Of a stretch of 64,000 nt of DNA, positions 12,497-24,598 are shown piece by piece. Numbering within the stretch: the first letter of the stretch is position 1; each line of letters starts with the position of its first letter. The stretch covers positions 186,001-250,000 of the forward strand of contig ML991772.1 in assembly GCA_010094025.1 (NCBI GenBank), written 5' to 3'. The notes beneath the pieces were generated by a model. The model had not been told where the DNA came from. It did no database searches and saw nothing but the letters and a program-made list of their open reading frames with translations. The translations under genes and the position numbers were made by a program. Origin of the DNA: Viridothelium virens. Lineage: Eukaryota; Ascomycota; Dothideomycetes; Trypetheliales; Trypetheliaceae.

Positions 12497-12758
12497 GATG
12501 AGGAGAAAGCGAGTTATGCAAGACTGAATATCTTAGGATCGGGTAAGAGGATGCGCTTTTCAAAGATAGAGGGCCGTCCTGTGCATCAAGTGGAGTCGAA
12601 GCGTGATCCTGACTGAAGGTCAAGAGCAAGAGCGGAGCGGAGGTCCCGCCGCCACGAGCAAGGACCTTCTCGTGGCCTGTCACACTTAGGTACCTAGACA
12701 CGCTAGAGTAACTGCTCCTTCCCCTTGACATTTTCCTGGCAAAATTTCCTACGCGAAC
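12497..12758. promoter_or_regulatory. Short divergent promoter between NDUFA13 and TRM10
   Basis: The 262 bp between two divergent ATGs must hold both promoters. No TATA box or other motif was recognised with confidence. Confidence 0.5.
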
Positions 12759-14066
12759 ATGGCTGACGAAGAGCATCCGAGCAAAGTTCGGAAGCTTTCT
12801 CATGATCGTTCTGAGGGTATACCTTCGGAAAGGATAGATAGTCAAGGAATTGTCCGCTCCAACCCAGCCACATATAATTCGATCAGTCATGAGGGTGCCC
12901 AAATCGATCAGCCCACATTGTTACCTAATCCTCGTAACAGTGGTGAGGGTGATATGGACGGAACTGTTGAAGGACCTCAGACAGATATGGTCCATATCAA
13001 TGCTCAAGAAGATATAGAGGACAAGCCACTTTCCAAGAACCAGCGGAAAAAACTTCTCAAAAAGCAACGTTGGGAAGAAGGCAGGACGGCGCGCAAGATA
13101 AAAAGGAAAGAAAAGGCTGTCGAGAAAAAGAAGCGTGACCGCGCGTCGAAGGCTACTCAAGCCTCAGACTCAGGATCCAGTATCCCTAAGCCAAAAAGCA
13201 AGGCGCAGAACCATGACAGAACAAAGCGCCAGAATTTGCAATTGCCGGTCACCATCATCCTTGACTGCAGTTTTGACGATCTGATGACTGAGAATGAACG
13301 TATATCCCTCGGCAGTCAGATCACGCGCTGCTACTCGGATAATAGGAATGCGAGGCTGAAGGCACACTTGGCTGTTTCTTCCTGGGGCGGCTTCTTGAAG
13401 GAGAGATTCGACAATCTTCTGCGCAAAACCCACGAGTCGTGGAGAGGCATGAGGTGGATCGAAGGTGATTTCGTCGAGGCTTCTGAACGAGCCAGAGAAT
13501 GGATGCAAAGCGAGGAGGATGAAGAATTGGATGGCGCACTGCTCAAGCACCAAAATGAAGGTACTTCTACAGACATTTTCAAGCAGCAGGGGGAGATCAT
13601 CTATTTGTCCAGCGAAAGTGATAACACTCTACGTGAGCTCAAGCCTTACAGTACCTACATCATTGGGGGTCTAGTGGACAAGAACAGGCACAAGGGTATT
13701 TGCTACAAGAGAGCTATGGATCGAGGGATCAAGACAGCGCGGCTACCTATTGGAGATTTTATGACAATGAATAGTAGAAAGATCCTTGCTACGAATCATG
13801 TAGCTGAGATTATGCTGAAATGGCTCGAATCTGGAGACTGGGGCGAAGCTTTTCTCCAAGTCATGCCAAAAAGGAAAGGAGGGCAATTGAAAGACCTAAA
13901 AGCCTCTCAAAAGGCTCAAATAATGGTTCACGAAAGCAACGACGATGACTGCGGCTCGGATGACGAAGCTTTGAAAGCAGGAAGCGCAAGCTCTTCTAAT
14001 GGAAACGAGCCTTCCGTCGTGCAGAAGCTAGAGGAAGTTAAGTCCATCGAGCAAGAAAAGCATTAG
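12759..14066 (+). CDS. TRM10: tRNA (guanine(9)-N1)-methyltransferase
   Basis: Trm10 methylates N1 of G9 in tRNAs, using S-adenosylmethionine and a SPOUT fold. The single exon encodes 435 residues. An acidic N-terminus leads into a lysine/arginine-rich stretch (about 95-145, NQRKKLLKKQRWEEG) that in this family contacts tRNA. The SPOUT domain follows from about 165: LPVTIILDCSFDDLMTENE, then GEIIYLSSESDNTLREL, YIIGGLVDKNRHKGICYKRA and ARLPIGDFMTMNSRKILATN. These are the conserved Trm10 motifs, including the Asp of GGLVDKN and the late cofactor loop. An acidic tail of about 50 residues follows. The start is 262 bp from the divergent complex I gene. Confidence 0.95.
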   Translation: MADEEHPSKVRKLSHDRSEGIPSERIDSQGIVRSNPATYNSISHEGAQIDQPTLLPNPRNSGEGDMDGTVEGPQTDMVHINAQEDIEDKPLSKNQRKKLLKKQRWEEGRTARKIKRKEKAVEKKKRDRASKATQASDSGSSIPKPKSKAQNHDRTKRQNLQLPVTIILDCSFDDLMTENERISLGSQITRCYSDNRNARLKAHLAVSSWGGFLKERFDNLLRKTHESWRGMRWIEGDFVEASERAREWMQSEEDEELDGALLKHQNEGTSTDIFKQQGEIIYLSSESDNTLRELKPYSTYIIGGLVDKNRHKGICYKRAMDRGIKTARLPIGDFMTMNSRKILATNHVAEIMLKWLESGDWGEAFLQVMPKRKGGQLKDLKASQKAQIMVHESNDDDCGSDDEALKAGSASSSNGNEPSVVQKLEEVKSIEQEKH

Positions 14067-14930
14067 TATTTAGACGACTAGCCGCAAAAGCCGGAATTGA
14101 AACAGAAATAATATCAGTGATATAAGATGTCTAGCCTTGTGAACTTATTGAAACCTCCAACGCGCTCCAGTCCAAGCTTAGCTACCGCCGTGTAGATTTC
14201 CTCTGAGATTGAGATTGAGTCAAACGTACCTCCGTAGATGATCATTGAATATTGAGCTTATGGGGAGATCAGGAAGTGGGGTTTGGTCTGAAACGCGTCC
14301 CCTGTAGGATTCGGTAGCTAGGTAGTAGAAACAAGCACCGTGGTGACCGTGCGGTGGTGCTTGGGTGCCGTGGGTGCCTGGGTGCCTGCTTCGGCCCGTT
14401 TAACCGTCGTATAAGTTCGCACTCCTTTCCTTTTGTTGTTAGAGTCGGACGTCAGCGGATCGCGGTAAGTCCCGACGCCTCATGCATTTCGTGGTGTTTA
14501 TCCGGCTGCACTTTGCGTTCAGGGCTGTGCTCTGTTACGCGTACTTTCCACCCAATAAACTGAAAAGCTAAGGAACGTCTATCTGCAGATAAGCTGAAGG
14601 ATCCGAGCATTCAGCCAAAGAGAGATTACTCCTGAAGGTCAATCGAAGACGGTGCCATGCTGTGCCGTCTCGACGGCACTCTGCCATTCTCCGTTCATGT
14701 ACTATGCAATCTCCGTAAGGATACGCTGCGCCTCCCTTATACAAGTCGGATAAGTGATTGCTGCTCCGTCTGCATGACAGTGAGCATGCTTATTTAAAGT
14801 CTCATTTTTCCCGGTGTCGTGGAAACTTGATTGAGCATCCTAAGGCAAGTACAGCGAAGTTATCACAAAAGTTTCGAATCGAAACGCGGTTTCAGCTCGC
14901 TATACGACAGTTGTAAAGGAATTTCGCAAG
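14067..14930. other. Intergenic region upstream of the peroxygenase gene
   Basis: No coding signal. A TATA-like stretch, tatttaaag, lies at 14791-14799, about 130 bp before the peroxygenase ATG on the same strand. Short direct repeats of gggtgcct occur near 14360-14390. Confidence 0.4.
14791..14799 (+). promoter_or_regulatory. TATA-like element before the peroxygenase gene
   Basis: The sequence tatttaaag sits about 130 bp upstream of the ATG at 14931. Position and strand fit a core promoter element; this is inference only. Confidence 0.3.
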
Positions 14931-16026
14931 ATGAAGTTTGGCGTCTTTACCGTCATCTCTGTCGCCCCAGTACTTGCTCATCCTTCCTGGTATCATCCCT
15001 CTTCTTTGCCCTGGGCACCATCGGGTCCAAATGATGGTATGGCTCTGTCAAGGATACAATGAATATGATTCAATTACTGAACTTGACAGTGCGAGGTCCA
15101 TGTCCCATGCTCAACACTTTAGCAAACCATGGCTTCCTGCCTCACAGTGGGAAGGGTATATCTGCAGTGGACACAGTCAACGCTCTAAACTCTGCCTTGA
15201 ACATCAATCAAAGCCTTGCACAATTCCTGTTTGACAACGCAGTTACTACCAACCCAGCACCTAATGCTACAACATTCTCCCTTGAGAATCTTGACCGACA
15301 TGATATTCTAGAGCATGACGCAAGCTTGAGGTGAGTTCGTAATCTACGTTGTTGTATCAAGAAATAGGTCGTGGCGAAAATCTGATGTCTCAACCAAACT
15401 TCTTTCTACCAATTCCCCTATGCTCCTTCTCCTGATCTTTACCCTAAAGCATGAAGAAGCGTTCTGGCCATAGCGACTAACTTCACGGCATGTAGTCGTG
15501 CAGACTATTACTTTGGAGACGATCACACCTTCAATCAAACAGTCTTTGACGAAACGAGGTCATACTGGACGAAACCTATCATCGACGTGCAAGCCGGCGC
15601 CAATGCTCGATTAGCTCGGGTTCGAACATCCAATGCTACGAACCCGACTTTTGGCTTTTCCCAGTTGGGTACAGAGTTCAGCGTCGGGGAGACTGCTGCC
15701 TATATTATTGTTCTTGGTGATAAGACCGCCGGGTTAGTGAACAGGTCTTTCGTGGAATATCTCTTCAGTAAGTTTGAAGTAATGCTTTCATTCAACCCAG
15801 AAACTCGGGCTTCTCGGGCTTCTTTATTCCTCTTGACTGACCTAGCGTGCTTGTAGATCATGAGCGCTTGCCTACTGAGTTGGGATGGCAGAGACCAACT
15901 GATCAGATCACGACATCCGATCTCTCCAATATGATTGATAGGGTTGTGAATGCGTCTAGTAACGCCTCAGGAGGAGCGGCGTTGAAGGTCAGGCAAGTGG
16001 ATGCACATAGTGGATTTCACAGATGA
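14931..16026 (+). CDS. Secreted heme-thiolate peroxidase (chloroperoxidase / unspecific peroxygenase family)
   Basis: Members use heme with a Cys ligand and H2O2 to halogenate or oxygenate organic substrates, usually outside the cell. Four exons (14931-15036, 15090-15330, 15496-15767, 15857-16026) join in frame to give 262 residues, the size of the short UPO group. A short hydrophobic start (MKFGVFTVISVAPVLAHP) looks like a signal peptide. The haem-ligand motif GPCPMLNTLANHGFLPHSG holds the axial Cys, and EHDASLSR spans an exon junction and holds the conserved acidic Glu. Several N-glycosylation sites (NQS, NAT, NQT, NRS) fit secretion. The gene looks intact and lies next to the accessory metabolic genes at 17-30 kb. 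Substrate cannot be told from sequence. Confidence 0.87.
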
Positions 16027-17310
16027 TGCGGACTCTCGAGGGCCTTCACAGTTCTTTTCTAATTGATAGGACTGGTGGTCTCAAATTCAAGACATTGTCC
16101 CTATGGATTCCCTAGTCTTATTAGGGAGCTTCTATCCTGTGCTGGGTAGGATCTAGGATTCTAAAATGCAATTCTGTCATGGAAGGAGACGAAAGGTGAC
16201 ATATGCAGTTGATATGATTGTGTTACACGTACCTTAAGGTGGATAGGTAGGATAAATATGGATCTGCGCACATTTGCGTACTACCATACCATTCTCCTAC
16301 GTCCGATATCAACACCTTTCTTAACAGAGACTTCTAGACCTATCTAGGAGATTGACACAAGGATCTTAGCGAATTCAATTTCAAAGAATTTACCCCACGG
16401 TGCCACAATCCTCCGAATCTCTTCCATAAGTAACCATTGCCATCATTTGTATGAGAGTACGTCAATGCGAGCCGTGGATATCAGACGCGGGGAGTTGATG
16501 TATACGCTTCACGATGACCGACCTCAATCCTACCTGTCATTGGAGAAGTTGATGAGATTAAATCTTGCAGGAGGCACCGCACAATCACATGCGACATAAG
16601 CTCTTAACAATTTTATCTGCCAGACAAAGCTGCTCTGGTAAGGCTTGTAGTTTCCTCCCGTCTCGTACCCTGAGCCACCGGTTTCATGAAGATGGTGATG
16701 GCGGCGACAGTGGTAGTGGCGCTTTAGAAAGAGCGGAATGTTCGATCACCACTACTTGCGATGATAAGTGGTCCAAGTGATACTATCCTTGAGGATCTAT
16801 AGAGGTACTATTGGAATCGATAATTGGCTTTCTATAGACATGGGGTGAGGCCTGATGAGGCAGTGGGCAAGGCTGTTGTGAAAGTGATCGTGGCGGAAGA
16901 GGGCTAATTTTCTTCGAGCTGATACTGGGGCTCAGCGGTTTCATCCGCCATTTTGTATCGATTGATGGTCAAGTTCGATGAAACGAGAGTTTATCAATGA
17001 AATTTACGCAGATCTCCCAGGATGACATAAGACTCGTGCGTCATCATAGTACCACCAGGCCCGAATTAGATACTCTGGCAAATAAATGTCCGTGTATAAT
17101 CCCCTTGATTTTCTTTAGAGAGTCTTGAATAAGTCTTAGTCAATATATTTGTATTGAATCAGGCAGCCCTATTCTCACCGAGCCACATGTGAAGCTTAAT
17201 ATGTCTCATCCTGCGGATCCCCTGCATCCTGCATTTGATGCTTGCGCAACAGGACCAGAAAGTATGCACAGGTATCGCTTTTATTCCCGTTTGGTTAGAT
17301 TTTCAGGCTT
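16027..17310. other. Intergenic spacer, peroxygenase to TRI12 transporter
   Basis: About 1.3 kb with no convincing coding frame on either strand. It holds the 3' flanks of two convergent genes. Confidence 0.45.
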
Positions 17311-19544
17311 TCAATTTGTTCGGTCTGTAGAGGCACGTCGATGCTGCTTGAAATCCTCTAGGTATTGTTTCTCTGCCTTCTGACCGTGAATACCTCCAGC
17401 AACGTAATCCTCTGTAGCAGCATCGTTATTCGTGGTGAAGCATGCTAAAATGATAGCTGTCCCTGAGAATGCTAGAATTACTAGAAAAACCGTACTCGCC
17501 GCGTTCTTAAACGCCAGTCGAAAAGGCGCCTGGACTGCGGCCTGAATCTGAGGTGTCAAGCCCGGCACAGCCGAGTATGAACCTTGGCCTTGCAAAGCGC
17601 TAGAAAGAGCCTCCAGAGAGGTTTCCGGCAATCCGAGCCTGCGAGCAACAGGATAAACGTTGTTTGGGATGGTTACAAGTAAACGATTGCTTAGTGTTGC
17701 AGTGTATACGGCTACCGCGATGGCTGACGTGAAATTGCGAATGCTTCCACTAAGACCACCACCCTGGCCAATTTCTTCTTGAGAGCGGAGCGGGAACGTC
17801 GAAGTGGTGATTGACACAGACTCTACAACGCCCATGGCATACGCGCCCGGAATGAGAAGGCCTATCGTCAGATCCTTGTTGTCGAGATCGGCGGCAGCAG
17901 CACTCAGCAGTGGGGCGGCGATGATGGCGGACCCAATCATAGCCCACTTCGGTCCCCTTGTAGCCCAGACAATAAAGCCATGGCACATCTGGGCAAACAC
18001 GAAGGCCATGTTGAGAAGGCCAGCATACGTGCCTACGTCGTATGCGCTGATTTTGCCCGTCTGGAAGTAGAGATTGTTGACGACTTGTGGGAAAACAATA
18101 GCCGCACCGTAGTAAACGCAGGCGCCAATACCTGTATTCCAAGCCGCAGACATAAATCGTATATTGGCAAACAGGTGCATAGGTAGGTACGGTTCCTTGC
18201 CCCTTTGAGAGACCCAGACTTCGTAGGCAGGTAGAATACCAAACAATGTGACACCACCGACGACCATCGTGGCAATGACTTGCGGTGAGTTCCATGGATA
18301 CCTAACACACATATCAGCGGCATAAACCTACGGGTAGGTAGGCTTTAGCTGACAAGACACCGCCCCAATTCAAGCCGAAGGTAAAGATGCAAAGACTTCC
18401 GGTGTACAGAAAAAGTCCAACCCAATCGAAGTGTATGAAGAGATCCCTGGCAAGCTTCTTTCGATGGAGCATACTGAAAGTAGGCGGATCTAGGAGGAGA
18501 GATTCATTAGTGGTTTTGCCACAACAGCTTATGTCTCGGGCTACTCACGGTAGAAAAAATACCAGGACAGGACGCTAGTGGCATTTATTGCAATTAAAAA
18601 ATAGAAGCTATATCACCATGAATGTGGACACTTCAACACGATGTGAAATGCGTACCTGTTACGCCATTGGCCAGGGTATGTCTGAAAGCTGTAAGCGACT
18701 CTTGCCGCTAAGGGGCTCGTAGGAGTCGTCATCAGATAACAGTACGAGTTCGCAATGTAGCGCCATCTCATGGGCACGATTTCGGCGACGACCCAAAAGA
18801 AGGATTGCTGAAAAGCTACAGCTATGCCGATAAACTGATGTCCGCTGTCAGAAACTTGTTGCAATGGAATAGCAGACTTTTTCGAAGTAGCCTAACTTGT
18901 TCCTACTGAGGTTGACTTACCAACTCGGCCACAATGAGAGTATTAACATCTTTAGCGACAGCACCAATAATTGAACCAAGTAAAGCTATGGCCGAGCCAA
19001 AAATGAAAAACCTGCAATCGATGCACGTCAGCCTAAATCCTAAGTGCCAAGAAACGGCCAATCACTGTGGAGGGAAGCAAGTAACCGTACCATCGCCTGC
19101 CAAAGATGTCCGATAGCTGGCCAACCATTAAGAAAAAGACCGCACCCCCGCACAGATTTACCAAGGGTATCCAATTGATATTGGGTGATGGGCCAATATC
19201 TGCGTTGATCTCAGCGAGAACAGGTGCGATTAGACCATAGCCTGACACGAAAATTAGCACTGTCACATCGGACATATAATGATAGCCTCACCTCCTATCC
19301 CTCCCATGAACGCCATGCCGATAGCAAAAAGTGTGCCGATATAGTTGACTGACAACCAATACCTCTTCTCGAATTTGTTTGCATTGCGACCTTTGGCTTC
19401 ATCTGCTCGATCGTCGTCGGCACGATGGTCGACGTACGAAGGGTCTTCGTAGCTGCCGTCTCTAGGCAGAGCCTCGATGTGGTCGTTGCCGTCTTCCTTA
19501 ACATCTGAGTTAGAATCGCGGACTGCGTGCTTTTCCTGCTCCAT
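17311..19544 (-). CDS. MFS transporter, TRI12 / fungal trichothecene-efflux type
   Basis: A multi-pass plasma-membrane drug:H+ antiporter of the DHA2-like TRI12/siderophore group. I placed the start at the ATG at 19544 (MEQEKHAV), because the frame further upstream begins only with GTG. An acidic cytosolic N-terminus precedes helix 1. Motifs include GYGLIAPVLAEINADIG, then VGQLSDIFGRRW (the MFS loop 2-3 signature), and PTSPLAARVAYSFQTYPGQW. The last exon (17311 to about 18300) carries helices 8-14, ending in a basic tail. At least five exons are needed; I checked that the conserved blocks follow in order but did not place every junction. The neighbours are a peroxygenase and a CoA ligase, which suggests export or import of a cluster product. 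Confidence 0.85.
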
Positions 19545-21205
19545 GACAATGTTGGGGTTCACAATATTAGCAACGAGAAGGAAGGGGCGGCATGATAAGC
19601 CCGTCCTAAGAAGAGGTGCGGAGTATCATCCAGATAGTCTTAAGGAGAGATGCAGAGGTTCCTCATGATCGTCAACATCAGCCAAGGACCGCCATTCGTC
19701 AAGATGTAGCATAATCATAAGCTTTCCTGGCGGTCTCGACCACCCGAATCGGGATATCGAAGTCCTTGCGGATGCAAATTCAGACGCGTGAGAAGTATTC
19801 GGTAATCCCCAAGAGGCTGAAAGTCCTCGCCAACTTAGCATGGATTACAGTTCGACATAGAAGTTTACCAGACTATGGTACCTTCAAATTCACGGAGATA
19901 AATCAGCGGCGCCTTGCCGTACCTCTAGCGAAACCCCAGATTTCCATGAGACGGTACGAATGTACATTGCCGAGCTAGGCATTTGAGGCTGGGACGTCCA
20001 ATCATTTCAAGATTCTCCTGGAGACGGGAAAGTCATGGACAACCTGCATTGTGGGCATGTAGATCTGACTATTTGTCATCGAACATTGGCAGTCAACTAC
20101 CTGTCGGCCATATGGGAACATAGCAATAGCGCGGAGACGTGAATACGTTAGCATCAGGCAACTCGAGCCTAGAACCTCTCGAATCATGGATGTCGACCAC
20201 GGACGATGTTAATCTCTCCCATTGAGCGGAGCCGGACATTGCTCCAGTGTTTGTTGGTGTGTTCTATGGTCGATCATTCAAGCGTACGATAGTGGCGTCC
20301 TCTGGAAACAGCGCGGAGACGCCCGGCATGCGGGGAAAAGACCTCACCAAGTTCAATTGGACGGTCATTTCACAGAATCGTATCCGGAACGCTAGCGGTT
20401 TGCGACTTATCTACTGCTGTTCAAGATGATGTGGCCAGCGGAGAGACGAATCCCTTGAAATTCCAAGACGAACCAGCGTAGAGACGGTGACGAGGCGGCG
20501 TTAAATGCCGGTGGCAGCTAACTAACTAAAATTGTATAGGCCATGAAAACCTCTGTATGTGGAATACTTTAATTGTATAGATCTATAGTAAGAATGGTAA
20601 GTAATGATCTTCTTCAATAGTCGACCGCCATTAGAGGTTGAGATAAAGGAATGCGGCCTAGAACTTAGTGGATGGTCTATTTCATATGCCACTACAGCGA
20701 TTGAAGGTTAGATTGCTGAGCCGTTAGCCTCTTAGCGGCCATCTTTCTGCTAGCTTTAACGCCTGAAAGGTGCACAAAAGGATGGGGCTTGTTAGAACGC
20801 GACGATCGGACCCAAGGTATTTCGGTGCTGAAGTGATCACGGTACCACTGGACTGTCGTGAAAAGGAAGACGATCATCTGCAGGAGTAACTTCCGGGCCA
20901 AAGGATGTGGCATGGATAATGCGATCGACGTTTGCCATTCAAGAGACGGCGGACAGCTAGTGCCATACGAAACAGAAGTCCATAGTCGTCCTACCTCAAT
21001 CCTCAAGACTTTCTTCAAGACCCCTAAAATGGCGCACTCTCAGCCAAATTACGCGATGGTCCAGTGCGACGGCTCCAATGAGAGCGACGAGCGCCTCAAA
21101 GCCATTACCTCCTCCAATGCTGACATCATAAGAGCATACACTCTCAGAACCACCTGCTCTACGACAATTAAGCACGGAGGATACGTTGGATCTCCAGGAA
21201 GGTCA
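19545..21205. other. Long intergenic spacer with no supported gene
   Basis: About 1.66 kb between the TRI12 transporter start and the ligase 3' end. A 108-codon minus frame at 20692-21018 has a hydrophobic segment but matches nothing I recognise, and adjacent frames are broken. CGGAG-type triplets recur near 20133, 20225 and 20310, which could be half-sites for Zn2Cys6 regulators; this is weak. Confidence 0.35.
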
Positions 21206-23228
21206 TTACAATTTGGCTTTTGAGCTCTTCCCAATCTCCATAAGCTTCTCTGTCATTTTTCTCAGCTCCGGCTTTGATATCTTCCCACTCATCGTCTTTG
21301 GCCATTCCTCTGGCACATTGTCGTCCCCAAGCCACCAGATATGCACGGGCGCTTTGAAGTGCGCCAACTTTGCCCTCACCCACTTCCTCACCTCTTCATC
21401 GCCAGGTCTTTGTGTCTTCTCTTTCAACTCCAGAAATGCGCCTACTGTCTCTCCGTACTTGTGGTCCGACACGCCGACCACGCTTGCTTGCTCTATAGCT
21501 TCCATCTCGCTTAATCGCTCTTCGATCTCCAGAGGCGTAATGTTCTCACCTCCCCTGATAATCAAATCTTTGATTCGGCCAGTGAAAACCAGATATCCAT
21601 CATCATCCAGCATGCCCTCGTCGCCTGTGTGCATCCATCGTCTCAATTCTCTTCCTTCGCGCCCTCCCAATCCACCTACTCCCCCTTCATGAAGATCCTG
21701 CTCGTGATAACGCAACGCTTCGTTGGTTTTCTCCTTGTTTCCCAGGTACTCGCTCATCTGGCCATAGCCACTTACCACAATCTCGCCTCTCTCACCCCAC
21801 GGCACGACATCGCCGGAGTTAGGTTTGACGATTTTTAAAATAAAGTGTGGGAATAGGCGGCCAGTAGTATGGATTCGCTTGTCCCACGGGTCAGTCTCGT
21901 GCATCATGGTCACGAAAGAGGAGAGCTCGGTCATGCCCCAGCAGGAGTAGATGCGGGGGATGGAGAACTCTCTCATGACTCGGCGTAGGAACTCTGGGGG
22001 CATGGCGGAGCCAGCTACAATGCCGAATCTAGTTCAAACGAGAATTAGTTCAATGAAATGGCAGGAATGAAAACAGTGGAGGTCCAATACGTACTTGAGA
22101 GACGACTTGTCTGTCCTCGCGCAGCTTGGGTGAGCCATTTCGGTGATGAACATGGTGGTTACGCCGTAGAGCGCGGTGCACTTGTAGCGCTCGATGCAGT
22201 GAAGTGTTGCGGCGGGATCATAGAGCTCTGACGGAAAGACCAGAGAGGAGCCCGCGACAGTACTGGTGCTTATGGCTACATACGTCAGTTGCGTCAAATT
22301 GGGTATGAGGAGGATCAAATGACCAGAGATGGATCATGCTTACCAACAATCATGCCAAAACTGTGAAATAACGGTACTGGACAGCAAATTCGGTCTTCGC
22401 TCGTCAGCCTCGTCTGTAACCAAATGTTTCTGCCACAGTTCATGATATTGTAATGAGACAAGGCCACTGATTTTGGTAATCCAGTGCTGCCAGATGTGAA
22501 TTGAACATTTACCATATCGTGAGAGGAAATGCTCGAGTCAGGCGACCAGGAAGAGTTGGCTCTAGATTCTAGGAAGGACTCGTAGTCTTGATGTTGAAGT
22601 GATTCCGAGGATAGCTGATATTTACGGAAGATGTCGGCCAGGATGATGATGTCTCGGAGTCGAGAGACTGAAGATTTTGCTTCCTGGAGGACGTTGTTGT
22701 AGTCATAACGAGCAAGTCCTGGAGGTGAGAAGAGCATCTGGGGTTCTAAACGCCAGATATCAGCGGTCCAGCCTATCGAACGTGAACTGCGACTGAAACA
22801 AGCTTACTGATCGCCTTTAGCAGAGACAGTATCTCGGAACTGGTGTAAGCGTAGTTGAAAAGGATAAGAGCAGCACCCAGCCTGGCACATGCGAAGAAAA
22901 TCTACCAGCTCCGAATCAATGACGCTGCTCTTGAATTGTGAAGAGAGAGATTAACTTCAAGATATTCGTATCGGGTTGCTGATATGATGCCTACTAGACT
23001 ACCCTTTCCAATTCCAGCTTGTGCCATAGCTCTAGCCAGATCGATGCTTCTTTTCTGTAATTGCCGAAAGGAGATTGTGCAGCTTTGTACATGCGATATG
23101 ACAGCAGGACTGTTTGGTCGCACCTCGGCATGATGATCGAGAAGCTGGCCGAATGTCAGGTTGAGAGGAACTGGAGATCGCGGCCCATACACAATTGAGG
23201 GTGGTCTTTGTTCCACCTCCATAGCCAT
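21206..23228 (-). CDS. Acyl-CoA ligase (AMP-binding enzyme) with peroxisomal C-terminus AKL
   Basis: The enzyme activates a carboxylic acid to its CoA thioester through an acyl-AMP. The exons join as [11 protein letters not shown]...[42 protein letters not shown]..., [17 protein letters not shown] and [14 protein letters not shown]; the junctions I followed keep frame. Motifs: the P-loop-like [60 protein letters not shown] and the C-terminal catalytic Lys in [12 protein letters not shown]. All catalytic parts are present. The last residues SSKAKL form a canonical PTS1 signal, so the protein should be peroxisomal. MAM gives two possible starts; I chose the first. It sits divergently from the thiolase-like gene, with 453 bp between starts. 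The substrate (fatty, aryl or dicarboxylic acid) is not known. Confidence 0.88.
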
Positions 23229-23681
23229 ACTGTTGACGCAGAAATCCAAAGAGCAGAACAGAGAAGGAAAGTTCAAGGTCAAGGAATTAAAGACCTCTAT
23301 GCGGAGTTTGCAGGGATCTTGGGTCGCAACCCTGAACTTCATTGGGAGCCAGCAGGGATCCCAACCCTAATCATCTTGGCGGATCATCGAGCAACAAGCC
23401 ACCAGCCACCAAGCATTGAGCACCGCGCCACCGAATGTCGGATCTCGAAATGTGGAGGAACTTTACTGAGCCGGGAAAAAGCGGGGGATCCCCAATATTC
23501 CCCGCACCCGCAAACATCCTTGGAACTTGGACTTTCGTGATCTTGATAGTGTGTCAATGATAAAGACGATTAATGGCACACTCTGTCTAAGACAGATCCA
23601 GAGTCTCTTTGTCACATGGAAAATCTACCCAAGCTTCTCCATAGAGTAGTACAGCAGCTAGACAGTGGGTTGTGATCTTTA
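23229..23681. promoter_or_regulatory. Divergent promoter region between CoA ligase and thiolase-like gene
   Basis: The 453 bp separates two divergent starts whose products both end in PTS1-type tripeptides, so shared control is plausible. A perfect repeat-free, GC-mixed sequence; no defined regulator site recognised. Confidence 0.4.
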
Positions 23682-24598
23682 ATGACTTCCGAATCCAAGG
23701 TCTTCATTGCCGGCGTTGGGTTCTCACCTGCGCCTCCAGGAGGCTCTCCCACGAATGAATTCATAGCAGCTCTGGTCTCTACTGCCACCAAGGCTCTTCT
23801 GGATGCCGGTCTGTCGTACGATGACGTTGCCCGAGGCGTTACAAGTGACCGGAGCCACACGAGCATTCATGGGTCTGAGGCGTTCGAGGTATTTGAAGAA
23901 GGAGGTGTTGCTGTCGATGAAGTGGAACGCGGATCCGAATTGCACACTTCATTCTGCTGGGTCAGAGATCGCGGCGCCCCATGCGTTCTAATGATTGCAG
24001 TAGAAGAGGTATATTTCTAGCGATTCGATCCTTGCTTCGAGATGAGCTCTGCTTCGAGATGACTGACAAGTGAATCCAGTCCGCAGCAGTCGCCTTTGTC
24101 CTAGTATCTGGCTCTTTCCTCTGGAGCCGCCGTTATTTGAAGGACTCAGCAGCACTTATTCGCGAATCAGGAGCTCCACGACCGAAGTTGGATGGGCCAC
24201 CAGGGGAAATGCTTTACGATGTCTGTCTGTTGGGTAATGATACCTAGTCCTGCGTATGTGCACTTCTGCTGATGTGGAGTCCAGTCTGGGTACTTAGAGG
24301 CTGGTCACATGCCAAAGGTATAGCTGCAAGGGGAGGGCGCTTCTTCTACCGGGATAGAAGGAGCCAAAGCATTGAATTGAGCCGTGCCGACGCAAAGGCC
24401 ATTCCAAGGTGGGAAGAAGTCAAGTACAGACAGGATGGAAAGCACCGCCTTGGGTACAATCCTGCGGTAGAAACGAAAGACATATCTCAGGAGGATCTCG
24501 AAGCGGTGAGAGTAAGCTCAAAAAGGCAGAAAGGAATGGGAGACTGGACTCAATTCGACCGCAAGGGCGGCGATAAAGCTGCATTATCGAGGCTGTGA
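23682..24598 (+). CDS. Half-length thiolase-like protein ending in SRL (PTS1)
   Basis: Three exons (23682-24008, 24079-24233, 24280-24598) join with phases 0 and 2 to give about 266 residues. The first part resembles the N-terminal half of SCP2-type thiolases: KVFIAGVGFSPAPPGG, STATKALLDAGLSYDDVARG, and CWVRDRGAPCVLMIAVEE. Exon 2 continues with SAAVAFVLVSGSFL, like the ADGAAA region. At the place where thiolases carry the nucleophilic Cys (NNNCSTGS) this protein reads AVDEVERGSEL, with no Cys. The last exon is basic and unlike thiolase, and ends in ALSRL, a canonical PTS1. So it is either a non-catalytic peroxisomal scaffold or lipid-binding protein, or a decaying gene; the intact frame and splice sites favour a functional protein. 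Full thiolases are about 390-450 residues. Confidence 0.55.

Noticed and set aside
20692-21018. 108-codon minus frame with hydrophobic segment, considered as a membrane acyltransferase remnant
   Set aside because: No conserved active-site motif was found and the flanking frames are closed; too weak to call.
23803-23991. Alternative plus frame over the thiolase-like gene, read as a sign of frameshifts
   Set aside because: The main frame keeps the thiolase-like blocks before and after this stretch and splices in phase; the second frame only gives a chance NCTLHSAGSEIA match.
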